Source: Drouetiella sp036703255 (lineage in GTDB: Bacteria; Cyanobacteriota; Cyanobacteriia; Elainellales; Elainellaceae). From it: a stretch of 64,000 nt of DNA. Below are positions 7,740 through 17,283 of the stretch, piece by piece. The stretch covers positions 9,846-73,845 of the forward strand of contig DATNPL010000131.1 of the NCBI GenBank assembly GCA_036703255.1. The letters are read 5' to 3'. The notes under the pieces were generated by a model, which made no database searches, was not told where the DNA came from, and saw only the letters and a program-made list of their open reading frames with translations. Within the stretch, counting starts at the first letter, position 1, and every line of letters begins with the position of its first letter. Position numbers and translations under genes: made by a program.

Positions 7740-8831
7740 ATGCTTGACCAAATTGCCGCTGCATTCGATCGCCAGGATTACAAGACCGCTGCTCAGCTCT
7801 TAAAGCAGTTCCGTCAGCAGTCGCCTGATAATGTTTGGGCACGGCTTTATGTAGGGCGGCTTCAGGAAGTCTCCGGCAAGTCGGAAGCAGCAGCGGCCAT
7901 TTATCGCCAGCTTTTGCAAGAGACACGCAATCCTAAAGTCGTGACTCAGGCGCGTGAAGGGCTGCAACGGCTCAATGCCGAGGCCAAAGCCCAGCGAGAG
8001 GAAGCGATCGCCCAAGCCACTGCCGATCCAGCAAATGCAGGAGTAGGTTTTTTGATCTTGGAGCCGATTGAGGCGGCAGCCAGGACAGAAACGGCACGGA
8101 AATTTGCACAAATCATGAAGCTAGATGCCTATATGGCGCGCATGATCTTGCCCAGTCGCGGCTGGCGGCTCTATCGCACTGCGGCTCTAGGAGAGTTGCA
8201 GCTTTATGGGCAAGAGCTACAAAAAGCGGGCATCCCGGCCTTTTGGGTTTCGCTAGCAGCCATCCAAAAAATTCGGGTGTTTCGGGTGCAGTATTTTCAG
8301 GCGGCTTCACCCCAGCCAACGGTTCTGTGCAAGAGCGAGGCTGATCAGCTAGGTTCTTTAACCTTTGAATGGTCAGAGGTGGCTAACCGAGTTGAGGGAC
8401 TGTTGCCTATTTTTGAAGATGTGGTAGATGTAGGGGTGCGCAACCAATTGACCCATCGGGAAGAAACGCAAGACTATGCGCAAATAGTTGATCTACATTT
8501 GCCCAAACGCAACTGCATCTTGCGATTTTGCGATCGCGCCTACCAGTTTCAAAATGGCGTAGTATTCGATGCCAGCCAAGATGGTGGCCTTTCCAATGCC
8601 CAAGCAACGCTGCGGATTCGCTGGAATCAGCTAACTGAATTTTTAAAGGAGCGATCGACGACCCTTCCTGTCGGGTCAGATTTCACCCCCTTTGCCGAAA
8701 CGGCGCTAGAGCCTTTAGCCTTGGTCAAAGATTTTTCGGCTCATATTGATTTGTTTCGCAAAGATCCGACGCAATGGGACAATGCCTTTCAGCTCTATAG
8801 CGGTCTAATTTTTCAACATTGCCTCAAGTAG
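7740..8831 (+). CDS. TPR-containing conserved cyanobacterial protein
   Basis: The 363-residue protein begins with one or two tetratricopeptide-like repeats (residues about 1-65: FDRQDYKTAAQLLKQF, YVGRLQEVSGKSEAAAAIYR), followed by a short coiled, Ala/Glu-rich link. A larger domain of about 260 residues lacks any motif I recognise. It contains MKLDAYMARMILPSRGWRLY and a closing SGLIFQHCLK. There is no signal peptide or membrane segment, so it is probably cytoplasmic and protein-binding. Only 19 bases separate it from arfB, so the two are likely co-transcribed. The function of the larger domain is unknown. Confidence 0.8.
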   Translation: MLDQIAAAFDRQDYKTAAQLLKQFRQQSPDNVWARLYVGRLQEVSGKSEAAAAIYRQLLQETRNPKVVTQAREGLQRLNAEAKAQREEAIAQATADPANAGVGFLILEPIEAAARTETARKFAQIMKLDAYMARMILPSRGWRLYRTAALGELQLYGQELQKAGIPAFWVSLAAIQKIRVFRVQYFQAASPQPTVLCKSEADQLGSLTFEWSEVANRVEGLLPIFEDVVDVGVRNQLTHREETQDYAQIVDLHLPKRNCILRFCDRAYQFQNGVVFDASQDGGLSNAQATLRIRWNQLTEFLKERSTTLPVGSDFTPFAETALEPLALVKDFSAHIDLFRKDPTQWDNAFQLYSGLIFQHCLK

Positions 8832-8850
8832 GAATGATTTTTCATAACTT

Positions 8851-9267
8851 ATGCTGCAAATTTCTAAGGCCGTGAGCATCCCAGAGCATGAAATTGAGAT
8901 GAGCGCAGTCCGATCGCAAGGAGCAGGAGGACAAAACGTGAATAAAGTGGCGACTGCGATTCACTTACGCTTTGATATCGCAGCGTCTTCTCTACCCGAT
9001 TGCTACAAAGAGCGGCTGTTGCAACTCAGTGACCAGCGCATCACCAAAGAAGGGGTGATTGTGATCAAGGCTCAAGAGCACCGCAGTCAAGAGCAAAATC
9101 GGGAAGAGGCTTTGCAGCGGTTGCAAGGGCTAATAAAAAGCGCCATCGTAGTTGCCAAACCCCGCAAGCCCAGTAAACCCACTCGGAGTTCTCAGCGGAA
9201 ACGTCTGGATAGCAAAACCAAGCGGAGTCAGATTAAGACCCTGCGCGGCAAAATTGCCGATGAGTAA
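8851..9267 (+). CDS. arfB: Peptidyl-tRNA hydrolase ArfB (ribosome rescue factor)
   Basis: The 138-residue protein carries the release-factor GGQ motif (SQGAGGQNVNKV, G26-G27-Q28) in a class I RF catalytic domain. A flexible, very basic C-terminal tail follows (residues about 105-138, rich in Lys and Arg), which in ArfB/YaeJ enters the empty mRNA channel of stalled ribosomes. The protein hydrolyses peptidyl-tRNA on ribosomes stuck without a stop codon. It has no codon-recognition domains, which separates it from RF1 and RF2. It follows the TPR gene by 19 bases. Confidence 0.95.
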   Translation: MLQISKAVSIPEHEIEMSAVRSQGAGGQNVNKVATAIHLRFDIAASSLPDCYKERLLQLSDQRITKEGVIVIKAQEHRSQEQNREEALQRLQGLIKSAIVVAKPRKPSKPTRSSQRKRLDSKTKRSQIKTLRGKIADE

Positions 9268-9378
9268 GATGCGAGCCTGCGATCGCCACGGCAAATCTAA
9301 ATTGAACAAAAATTGAACAAATTGTTGCGGTCAAATCAGCATGTCAGAATAGGCGTATTGTTCTATGACAGCTAGCCC

Positions 9379-9843
9379 ATGAATCCGATCGCCGCTCTTA
9401 GCCCACTTTCTTCGCCCTCAACCGCCGATCATTTTGCCATTACCTTTGCGCCCCTCTCGTTTGAAGAAGTGTACGCATTGGCAGATGATCCTGCCAACGG
9501 CGCAGTCGTGCTGATGAGCGGCATGGTGCGCAACCAGACGGGCGGTAGAGCGGTAGTGGCCTTAGAGTATCAGGCTTACGAACCGATGGCGATCGCTGTC
9601 TTTAAGCAGATTGCCCAAGAGGTGCGCCAAACCTGGAGTGATGTTACCCATGTGGTGATTCACCATCGCACTGGACGCTTGAGCATTGGAGAAATTAGCG
9701 TTCTAGTGGCGATCGGCTGTCCCCATCGTGCAGAGGCATTTGCGGCCTGTCAGTATGCGATCGATGCGCTCAAACAAAACGCTCCCATCTGGAAAAAGGA
9801 GTGGTACAACGAGCAGGAATATAGCTGGGTCAAATGTTGCTAA
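9379..9843 (+). CDS. moaE: Molybdopterin synthase catalytic subunit MoaE
   Basis: The 154-residue protein matches MoaE: GAVVLMSGMVRNQTGGRAV, LEYQAYEPMA, the signature IHHRTGRLSIGE (residues 94-105), CPHRAEAF and the catalytic lysines K132 and K139 (LKQNAPIWKKEW). MoaE and thiocarboxylated MoaD convert precursor Z to molybdopterin for enzymes such as nitrate reductase. moaD and other mo genes are not in this window. The last 14 bases overlap the tail of the convergent cheW gene, which is unusually tight, so transcription of the two must read into each other. Confidence 0.96.
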   Translation: MNPIAALSPLSSPSTADHFAITFAPLSFEEVYALADDPANGAVVLMSGMVRNQTGGRAVVALEYQAYEPMAIAVFKQIAQEVRQTWSDVTHVVIHHRTGRLSIGEISVLVAIGCPHRAEAFAACQYAIDALKQNAPIWKKEWYNEQEYSWVKCC

Positions 9844-10396
9844 GGTGCAGCAGAAAGACTGTTCCGAACGGTGACACGATCGCAATGTGGCTGGCAATGC
9901 CGTCCATAGCTTTGCGGTGAGCCGCAGGGATGGGATGGGTGGCCGCAACAGGTAACTCCACCAAGACAGGCGGCCGATCGACTGGGATAGCCGTCAGGGC
10001 TTTACCAGAGGCGGCAATCACACAAAACGGCTTCTCTCGGATTTCCTCTAGGGACTCAGGGTTAGCGGCGGTTCGATCGCCTTTGAGCACTGCCAGAATT
10101 GGACGCAGATTGAGCACAGGCAGCGGCTGATTACCCCAATAAACGAGTCGATTTGACCCCATATTTTTGATGAGAGCCGCTTGGTGAGTCACCCGCAGAA
10201 CGGCAGCGGGCGGAAGCGCAAACCAATGGTCGTCAATTTGGAAAGCGATCACCTTGTAGCGGTCTGCCTTATGAGCCTCTATCGGGCGAGTTTTTGTCTG
10301 CCTAGTTTCTGCCTTACGGACACCTAAAGTCTCTAAAGTATCCAAGGTATCTAAAGGGGCGATCGGCCGTTGGGAAGTGCGCATAGGTTTTGCCAT
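9830..10396 (-). CDS. CheW-domain coupling protein, last gene of the pix operon
   Basis: The 188-residue protein has a basic, low-complexity N-terminus of about 45 residues (including DTLDTLETL) and then a CheW domain (YKVIAFQIDDHWFALPPAAV, NQPLPVLNLRPIL, a C-terminal beta strand). CheW proteins link receptors to CheA. The gene starts directly after the pixL stop with no spacing, so translation is probably coupled. It is an extra member compared with the classical pixGHIJL set. Its 3' end overlaps moaE by 14 bases on the opposite strand. Confidence 0.88.
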   Translation of the reverse strand: MAKPMRTSQRPIAPLDTLDTLETLGVRKAETRQTKTRPIEAHKADRYKVIAFQIDDHWFALPPAAVLRVTHQAALIKNMGSNRLVYWGNQPLPVLNLRPILAVLKGDRTAANPESLEEIREKPFCVIAASGKALTAIPVDRPPVLVELPVAATHPIPAAHRKAMDGIASHIAIVSPFGTVFLLHLSNI

Positions 10397-13306
10397 CTAG
10401 AAAGCAGGGACGAGAGCTGAAGCAGTCATAACGGTATCTAGTATTTCCAGCAGTTCGGCAGAAGTGTAAGGCTTGCTCATGAAGGCATTAGCCCCTAGCT
10501 CCGTGGCGAACTGACGGTATTTATCGCTACTGCGAGACGTCAGCATGACAACGGGAATGGCCTGAAGATCTGGTGTTTTTCGGAGCTGGGCGAGAAATTC
10601 AAAGCCGTTCATCCGAGGCATTTCAATATCCGAGATGATTAGATGCACATCGGCCTGTTGTTGTAGATAGGCAAATCCTTCTAAGCCATCGCCCGCCTGA
10701 GACACCCGGTAGCCTCTTTCCTGCAAAGTTCTGGCTAGCGTCTGGCGAACGGTGAGCGAGTCTTCAATTAGCAGGATGTGAGCAGGGGGCTGAGGAAGCA
10801 AGGGGACGAAAGGTAAAGCCGCATCGCGCAATGCGAGAGATGGAGCTGAAGACGTAAAAGGCTGAGAAATTGAGGGCTGGGCTTGACGAAACTGCTGTAG
10901 GAGCAGGGCAGGGTCAATCACCAGAGTTAGCTGACTGTCTCCCAGGATGCTACAGCCGTAGACATAGGGCGGGGGGGCGATCGCCGTTCCCAACGGACGA
11001 ATGACCAACTCTTGTTCTCCCAACATCTGATCGACCTGTAGACCCCAGATGTTGTTGGACGATCGCATCAGAATCACTGGGGAGAGCGTGCCCTGCTGAG
11101 AGGGGGCTGCGTCAGGGCAGTGGAGCAGTTCAGACAAGGGATAGACCGGAATCATGCGATCGGCTTGATCGATTTGCCAGCGCAAAACTTTCTGATGGCT
11201 ACTGGTTTGACTCAGTTGATCCCCCTTGGGTAAGATCACCTGCTGAATGATGTGCGTGGATAGGGCGTAAGTCATGCCCTGGTTTTGGCAAACCATCAGT
11301 CGGGTAATCGTGATCGACAGAGGCAAAGACAGCGTAAAGCAGGTTCCCTGCCCTGGCGTAGAGCTGACAATGACGCTGCCTTTTGAGGCTTGAATCTGAG
11401 AGCGCACCATATCCAGCCCAACCCCGCGACCCGATAAATCACTCACTTGGGTGGCCGTAGAAAAGCCCGCATGGAATAAAAACTCAGAGAGTTGTGCTGT
11501 AGAAGCGACTTTAGCTGCCTCTGGGCTGAGTAGACCGATCGCTACGGCTTGAGCAGCAACGCGCTGCCAGTCAATTCCCTGCCCATCATCCCAAATTTCA
11601 ATGAGCGTGCGGTTGCCCTGATGGTAGGCATGAATTTGAATTTGCCCAATTTCTGGCTTGCCACTGGCGTGACGATGCTCAGGTGATTCAATCCCGTGGT
11701 CAAAGGCATTGCGAACCAGATGTAGGAGAGGATTATAGAGTTTTTCAGCGATCGCTTTATCGACCAGCACATGGGTGCCGCTCAGCGTCATTTCAACAGG
11801 TTTATGGTGGGTAGCGGCAAGCTGCTGCAACAGGCGCGGAAAGCGATTTAGTACATCCCCCAAGGGCTGCATTCGAGCAGTCGTCAGGTCATCCTGCACG
11901 CTGGTGAGCAGTCGCTTCTGGGCTTCACGGGTTTGGCGGATGGTTCGAATCTGGTGCTCTAGCGTTTCACCCACCATCTCTAGCTGCACAAGATCATTAA
12001 GTGCCGATTGCACCAGCACCTGAAAGTCGGTGTATTGATCCATTTCCAGGGCATCGAAAGCCGTTGGAGCAACAGGAGATCGAGCTATAGGCTGAGCAGG
12101 CTCCTGAGCCACAGAGCCTTCGCCCATCACGTCCGACCAGCTTTGTAACTCGCTTAGGGTGCGTTGGTGCTGCCGCAGAGAAGCCAACAGTTCCTGAACG
12201 CCAAGACGAAACTGAATATCCTGATTAGTCTGTTGGTTCTGGTTGATGAGCAGTTCTCCGGCCAGATGATCCAGACGTTCGAGCTGTTCTAAATTGACAC
12301 GAACAACAGGAAGTGGCTCGGACGGTGGAGAAGGGAGGGCAGGAGAAAGGGGGACAGGAGAAAGGAGCAATGATGCAGGAGGCGAAAGCGGCTCGATCGC
12401 CGCTTCTACTGGAGCTGCTAAAGCCTCTACTGCCCTAGGCTCCAGCGGAATATCGCCAAACAGAGCATCCAGGCTCAGCAGTGCGATCGGGTCAGAAGAA
12501 TTCGAGACAGTTTCAGTTTTTTGGGGGTGATGGGCTAGCTGCTTGAGAGGCCGTGAGGCGGTGCCGCCTTGGGTGCGATCGCCTCCCAGGACAGCGGCTT
12601 GCCCCTGACGAAAGTCAGCGAGAGCCAGGGTAGCAATCTGCTGAACCCGATCAGGGTGAGCGGTTAGAGCCGCAAGTGTTGCCTGGGCAATTTCACCAAA
12701 CCCCTTGAGCTGCAAAGATTCTGCCAAGCCCAGAAAAACCTCTGCTTCGGATTGGAGATGCTTGAGCAAAATATTGGAGGGTTGGGTAAGGGCGATCGCC
12801 AAATTCTGTAACCGCTGCTCCACTCCGCTCTCAAACATGGACTGCACCAGGTCAAAGCCCAACTCAGCAGCCGTTGGCAGCGGCGGCTCCTGATCAAACA
12901 GCGAACCTAGATGGGTTCGCAGCCGAGACAGCACAGCAGCCGATCGGTGCAACACATCAGATTCATTCACTGATGTGCCCATAAACTCAGCCATAAGCGG
13001 CTCTCTCAAGCACTCGTAAGCCTGAAATAGCAGAGCTGTAAACTCGGCATCAATCACGACTTCCGGATTGTAGAGTGTCTTAAACACATCTTCCAGAACA
13101 TGCGCTACGGATTTAACGGTGTCTAGCTCGATACTGGCAGCGGCTCCCTTGAGGGTATGAGCCGCCCGCATCAAATTGTGGACTTGAGCCGGAGTGCGAT
13201 CTTGTTTGAGGTTGAACAGCTCTTGTTCGATCGCTTGCAGCAGATCATTGGCTTCAATGAGGAAGTTGGCATAGTCTTCCTGGCGAATCGTAGGAGAAAT
13301 CGGCAT
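10397..13306 (-). CDS. pixL: CheA-type hybrid histidine kinase (PixL-like)
   Basis: Domain order in 969 residues: Hpt domain with phospho-acceptor H50 (MRAAHTLKGAA); a long variable linker; CheA-type dimerisation region; HATPase with N-box LLHLVRNAFDHGIESP, G1 box DDGQGID and G2 box SDLSGRGVGLDMV; CheW-like domain (about 680-820); and a C-terminal receiver with D893 (IISDIEMPRMNG) and K945. The kinase passes phosphate from its own His to receiver domains to control type IV pilus motility in Pix systems. Order and composition fit PixL of the Synechocystis positive-phototaxis (tax1) operon. It lies 101 bases after pixJ and abuts the following cheW. Confidence 0.93.
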   Translation of the reverse strand: MPISPTIRQEDYANFLIEANDLLQAIEQELFNLKQDRTPAQVHNLMRAAHTLKGAAASIELDTVKSVAHVLEDVFKTLYNPEVVIDAEFTALLFQAYECLREPLMAEFMGTSVNESDVLHRSAAVLSRLRTHLGSLFDQEPPLPTAAELGFDLVQSMFESGVEQRLQNLAIALTQPSNILLKHLQSEAEVFLGLAESLQLKGFGEIAQATLAALTAHPDRVQQIATLALADFRQGQAAVLGGDRTQGGTASRPLKQLAHHPQKTETVSNSSDPIALLSLDALFGDIPLEPRAVEALAAPVEAAIEPLSPPASLLLSPVPLSPALPSPPSEPLPVVRVNLEQLERLDHLAGELLINQNQQTNQDIQFRLGVQELLASLRQHQRTLSELQSWSDVMGEGSVAQEPAQPIARSPVAPTAFDALEMDQYTDFQVLVQSALNDLVQLEMVGETLEHQIRTIRQTREAQKRLLTSVQDDLTTARMQPLGDVLNRFPRLLQQLAATHHKPVEMTLSGTHVLVDKAIAEKLYNPLLHLVRNAFDHGIESPEHRHASGKPEIGQIQIHAYHQGNRTLIEIWDDGQGIDWQRVAAQAVAIGLLSPEAAKVASTAQLSEFLFHAGFSTATQVSDLSGRGVGLDMVRSQIQASKGSVIVSSTPGQGTCFTLSLPLSITITRLMVCQNQGMTYALSTHIIQQVILPKGDQLSQTSSHQKVLRWQIDQADRMIPVYPLSELLHCPDAAPSQQGTLSPVILMRSSNNIWGLQVDQMLGEQELVIRPLGTAIAPPPYVYGCSILGDSQLTLVIDPALLLQQFRQAQPSISQPFTSSAPSLALRDAALPFVPLLPQPPAHILLIEDSLTVRQTLARTLQERGYRVSQAGDGLEGFAYLQQQADVHLIISDIEMPRMNGFEFLAQLRKTPDLQAIPVVMLTSRSSDKYRQFATELGANAFMSKPYTSAELLEILDTVMTASALVPAF

Positions 13307-13407
13307 AATCAGGTTCTGGCGTGGGTGATGTCAAGCATGGATTTTGCAGGGTACAGGTGCGCCTCCTGCAAAAATCCTTCTCAGATTGAGCACAGATCCC
13401 CAGTTCT

Positions 13408-16400
13408 TTACAACTTGAATTGTCCGACCGTGGTTTGCAAATCGCTAGCGGTCGTTAGAAGCTGTTGAAAAGAGGTGGCAATCTGTTCGGTAGCAGTGGA
13501 GGTTTCGTTGGCGATCGCCACCACATCGGCCATCGTTTGAGCCACCCGATGCGAGTCCTGCGTTTGCGTTTGCGTTGCCTGGGTGATGTGCTGCACAAGC
13601 TGGCTAATTTGGGCGGTAGCGCTCATGATTGCAGTTAAGCTCTGGCGGGTTTCGTTCACCAGAGTTGTGCCGTTTACAACCTGCTCAATCCCGGTAGCCA
13701 TTCCCTGAGACACAATGCTGGTTTCTGCCTGAATTTCTTGAACCAGCTTTTCAATTTCAGTTGTGGCTTCTGCCGATTGCTGCGCCAGCGAACGAACTTC
13801 ATCTGCCACGACAGCAAATCCTCGGCCATACTCCCCGGCTCTTGTCGCCTCGATCGCCGCATTCAGCGCCAAAAGCTGCGTTTGCGTCGTGAACCCTGCA
13901 ATCAAGCTGACCACCTTAGAAATCTTCTGGGAGGATTCGCTCAGTCGCTTAATCTTCTTACTGGTTTCTGCGACCGTTTGGCGGATTGCCTGAATCCCTT
14001 CAACCGTGCGGTTCATGGCGATGTCACCCTGCTGCACGGTTTGGTTTGCCTGCTGCACGGCCGTTTCTACTTGCTGGGCGCTGCTGGCAACGGCTTGTGT
14101 TCCTGCTGCCATAGTCTGAATTTGAGCGAGGGCGGTCGTCATCTGCTGCGATTCTTGCTGAGCACCCTGAGCCAGTTTGGCAATCTCGCTGCTGTTGCTC
14201 TGAGAAGTATCGCTCATCCGCAGGGCAGCATCTTGCACCTGCAACACAATTCTCCGGAGAGACTGGAGCGTGTTGTTATAGGCGTCGGCGATCGTCCCCA
14301 TTTCGTCTTCGGTGATGGGGGCACGCACCGTCAAATCGCCTTCCAAAGCCGGACGCACAGCCATTAGCAGCTGTACGGCACGCTGTTGCAACAGTTCTTT
14401 AGAGGCTTTTTCTCGGGCGGCAGCTTCGGCCAGCTGTTGGGATTGTGCCTGAAGCTGCTGGGTATACTCCGCTTGCTGGAGGGCAATGCCCAACTGGTTA
14501 GCAACCTGCATCAGCAGATTGATTTCACCCTCTTCCCAAGTGCGGGAGTCACTATTTTGGAAGGCGGAGAGCAAGCCCCAGAGCTGATTTCCCTGGAAGA
14601 TAGAGACAACGGCACAGGCTTTAACCTGGTATTGCTCTAATGCCTCCACATGGCAATCGGTCATGAGTTTGCGAGGAGCCTGAAGATTGAGGTGCCCCCC
14701 CTCCCATAGAGTTTCACCTAGATGAATATCGTCCACAATGAGGGGAATATTTTGGCGAAAGCGCCCACCCTGATGTTCGCCAATGTATGGATCTTCCCAA
14801 CCGCTGCCCGTTAGGCTGGGGTAGCCTCCTGTGACCGACTCTGCGGCAAAGTCACCAAAGAAATCGGGACGGAATTTGTAGATAGTGACTCGCTCTACAT
14901 TCAGCAAGCTCCGAACTTCCTGGGTTGCGGCTTTAAAGATCGACTCGATATCCAGCGTGTTGCGAATACGGTTGACCACACGAGCTAGCGCCTGTTCACG
15001 ATCGATCGCTTTTTGCATTTGCAGCGTTTTTGCCTGCATTTCCTCGACATACTCTGCCTGTTGCAGGGCAACGCCAAGTTGGTTAGCGATCTGCATTAAC
15101 AGGTTAATTTCAGAAGCTTCCCACTGTCTTGCACCTGTATTTTGAAAGGCCGAAAGCAAACCCCAAAGCTTCTGTCTGCGGAAAATAGCGACGACTGCAC
15201 AGGCTTCTACCTGGTAATACCGCAAGGCTTCAACATGGCAGTCAGTCAGCGATTTGCGAGCCTCAACGTTCATCAGCCCCCCCGCCCACGGAGTTTCACC
15301 AATGTTGATATCATCCACAATCAGCGGCTCGTTGTGGCGAAATCGCCCGCCTCGATGCTCGTTGAGATAAGGATCTTCCCAACCGCTGCCGACTAACCGA
15401 GGGTAGTGGCCAGAAATTGTCTCTTCAATAAAGTCGCCAAAGAAATCGGGGCGAAATTTATAAATCGTCACCCGCTCTACCTTAAGAAGGCGAGCCACCT
15501 CTTGGGTGGTAACTTGGAAGATGGCCTTCATGTCGGAGGCGCTACGCAGCTTTTGGAAAACACGCCCGCTAGCCTTTTCGCGTGCCACTAGCTTTTCTAG
15601 CTGCACTTCCTTGGCTTCGACATGCGCAATGAATTCTGCCTGCTGGAGAGCAATGCCAAGCTGATTGGCAATCTGGGTCAGAAGTTGAATCTCCGCTTCT
15701 TCCCAATGTCTGATACTAGTGTTCTGAAAAGCAGAGAGCAAACCCCAGAGCTGATTTCCCTGGAAGATGGGGACAACGGCACAAGCTTTGACCTGATAAT
15801 ATTGCAGGGCTTCGATGTGGCAGTCGGTGAGGGGCTTGCGGGGAGCTTGGATATTTAAGTGTCCTCCCGTCCATAAAGTTTCACCGCCATGAATATCATC
15901 TACAACCAGCAGCTCATTGTTGCGAAACCGTCCGCCTTGATGCTCACTGAGGTAAGGATCTTCCCAGCCGCTACCCACCAACCGAGGATAGTTGCCGACC
16001 ACCGTTTCTTCGACAAAATCGCCGAAGAAGTCGGGGCGAAATTTGTAAATCGTCACCCGCTCTACGTTGAGCAGGCGGCTAACTTCTTGAGTAGTGACTC
16101 TAAAAATTGCCTGCAAATCTACCGTACTGCGAATCTTGTGAATCACTTTGGCGGTTGCCTGTTCTCGGGCAATCACCTGCTTGAGCTGCATTTTAGACTG
16201 AACGAACTGCAAGGCTAAGGTCAATTTGGCTGCGATGTCAGTCAGCAGGTAAATCTCTTGTTCTTGCCAACTGCGCATTTGGCTGCATTGCTGCACGACG
16301 AGTAAACCCTGCACCCGATCGCTCACGATGAGCGGGATGGCTAAACTTGCCAAAATCTGAAACCGCTCTAGGAGCTGGCGCTGATAGGCAAAGACTTGCT

Positions 16401-17283
16401 CTTGAGGCTGATTTTGTAAGACGATAACCTGCTGGCGGGCATAGTCACGAGCGTTTTCAGCCCCAAAGAGCGTGATGGGTAGAATTTCGCCCTGCATTGG
16501 CGTCCAGGCAGGGGCGATCGACTCAGCCAAAACCTTGCCCTTGCTCTCAGCCTCAAATCCTACAATGACGACTCGATCAGCGTGCAGCCGATCGCGGATT
16601 TCATGCACGGCTATATTAAACAGGCTGTCTTGGCTATCGGCCTGCTGCATTTGTTGGGCGATCGCCACCAACCAATCCCGGTTAGCCGCAAACTGCTGCT
16701 GCACTGTGGCCGAAAGCTGTCCTTGAAACTGCTGCTGCACCACATGCCCTAGCTTATCGAGGACGGCAGGCAGCTTGTCAAATTGGCTCAGCTTCTCGAC
16801 GATGCCCGGATTGTTGGAAAGACCCACCTTAGACAGCTCGATTTTGAACCCTGCCTGAGTTTTTTCCATCTCTTTTCGAACAACCTGGATCACCGATAAG
16901 GCTGACTGCATGGCAACTCCTGGCTCAGGCAACCCAGAACTCTGATAGCTCGCAGGTCTAGCTCTACCTATTTCGCTGGGTCTACCTGTCTCACTGACTC
17001 TGCCAAAAGTGCCCCGACCAGAAGCCTCATGACTAGCCATACCGCCGACCTTGCTAGAATGGCCTTCGTTATTTTGAGGCGGTCTGAGCGTTTCCATGTT
17101 GCCAAAATAAGGAGCGGCGATCGGCGGCTCTGGAGGCAGAGAAGTGGGCGCTTCGGGTGATTCTTGAAATAGGGTAAACAAATCCTGATCGAAGAGAGGG
17201 GTGTTCATGGGTTTTGAGTCTCTAAGGACGGAAAGCGTTTGAGCAGAGTCGGCAGAAATCTTTGGCGTCAATTCAGGCGGCAT
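13408..17283 (-). CDS. pixJ: Soluble methyl-accepting receptor with four GAF domains (PixJ-like)
   Basis: The 1291-residue protein has no membrane helix. After a disordered N-terminus come GAF1 (about 217-360) and three closely similar GAF domains (about 390-548, 585-742, 785-940), then a HAMP-like segment (about 968-1020) and an MCP signalling domain with the hairpin tip around 1137-1167 (NAAIEATRAGEYGRGFAVVA). GAF2-4 each keep a Cys-His pair (C488/H489, C682/H683, C877/H878) in T-D-C-H-x-E-A-L, where phytochromes and cyanobacteriochromes attach bilin. The second Cys of the DXCF class is replaced (DPYL, DPYI). GAF1 lacks both. Inferred: a light receptor for phototaxis; bilin binding is not proven. 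ATG 17208 (MNTPLFDQ) is an alternative start; the one used overlaps pixI by 11 bases. Confidence 0.92.
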   Translation of the reverse strand: MPPELTPKISADSAQTLSVLRDSKPMNTPLFDQDLFTLFQESPEAPTSLPPEPPIAAPYFGNMETLRPPQNNEGHSSKVGGMASHEASGRGTFGRVSETGRPSEIGRARPASYQSSGLPEPGVAMQSALSVIQVVRKEMEKTQAGFKIELSKVGLSNNPGIVEKLSQFDKLPAVLDKLGHVVQQQFQGQLSATVQQQFAANRDWLVAIAQQMQQADSQDSLFNIAVHEIRDRLHADRVVIVGFEAESKGKVLAESIAPAWTPMQGEILPITLFGAENARDYARQQVIVLQNQPQEQVFAYQRQLLERFQILASLAIPLIVSDRVQGLLVVQQCSQMRSWQEQEIYLLTDIAAKLTLALQFVQSKMQLKQVIAREQATAKVIHKIRSTVDLQAIFRVTTQEVSRLLNVERVTIYKFRPDFFGDFVEETVVGNYPRLVGSGWEDPYLSEHQGGRFRNNELLVVDDIHGGETLWTGGHLNIQAPRKPLTDCHIEALQYYQVKACAVVPIFQGNQLWGLLSAFQNTSIRHWEEAEIQLLTQIANQLGIALQQAEFIAHVEAKEVQLEKLVAREKASGRVFQKLRSASDMKAIFQVTTQEVARLLKVERVTIYKFRPDFFGDFIEETISGHYPRLVGSGWEDPYLNEHRGGRFRHNEPLIVDDINIGETPWAGGLMNVEARKSLTDCHVEALRYYQVEACAVVAIFRRQKLWGLLSAFQNTGARQWEASEINLLMQIANQLGVALQQAEYVEEMQAKTLQMQKAIDREQALARVVNRIRNTLDIESIFKAATQEVRSLLNVERVTIYKFRPDFFGDFAAESVTGGYPSLTGSGWEDPYIGEHQGGRFRQNIPLIVDDIHLGETLWEGGHLNLQAPRKLMTDCHVEALEQYQVKACAVVSIFQGNQLWGLLSAFQNSDSRTWEEGEINLLMQVANQLGIALQQAEYTQQLQAQSQQLAEAAAREKASKELLQQRAVQLLMAVRPALEGDLTVRAPITEDEMGTIADAYNNTLQSLRRIVLQVQDAALRMSDTSQSNSSEIAKLAQGAQQESQQMTTALAQIQTMAAGTQAVASSAQQVETAVQQANQTVQQGDIAMNRTVEGIQAIRQTVAETSKKIKRLSESSQKISKVVSLIAGFTTQTQLLALNAAIEATRAGEYGRGFAVVADEVRSLAQQSAEATTEIEKLVQEIQAETSIVSQGMATGIEQVVNGTTLVNETRQSLTAIMSATAQISQLVQHITQATQTQTQDSHRVAQTMADVVAIANETSTATEQIATSFQQLLTTASDLQTTVGQFKL

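Noticed and set aside
13738..16218. Plus-strand frames opposite pixJ
   Set aside because: They mirror the repeated GAF and signalling domains and recur with the same pattern in each GAF copy.
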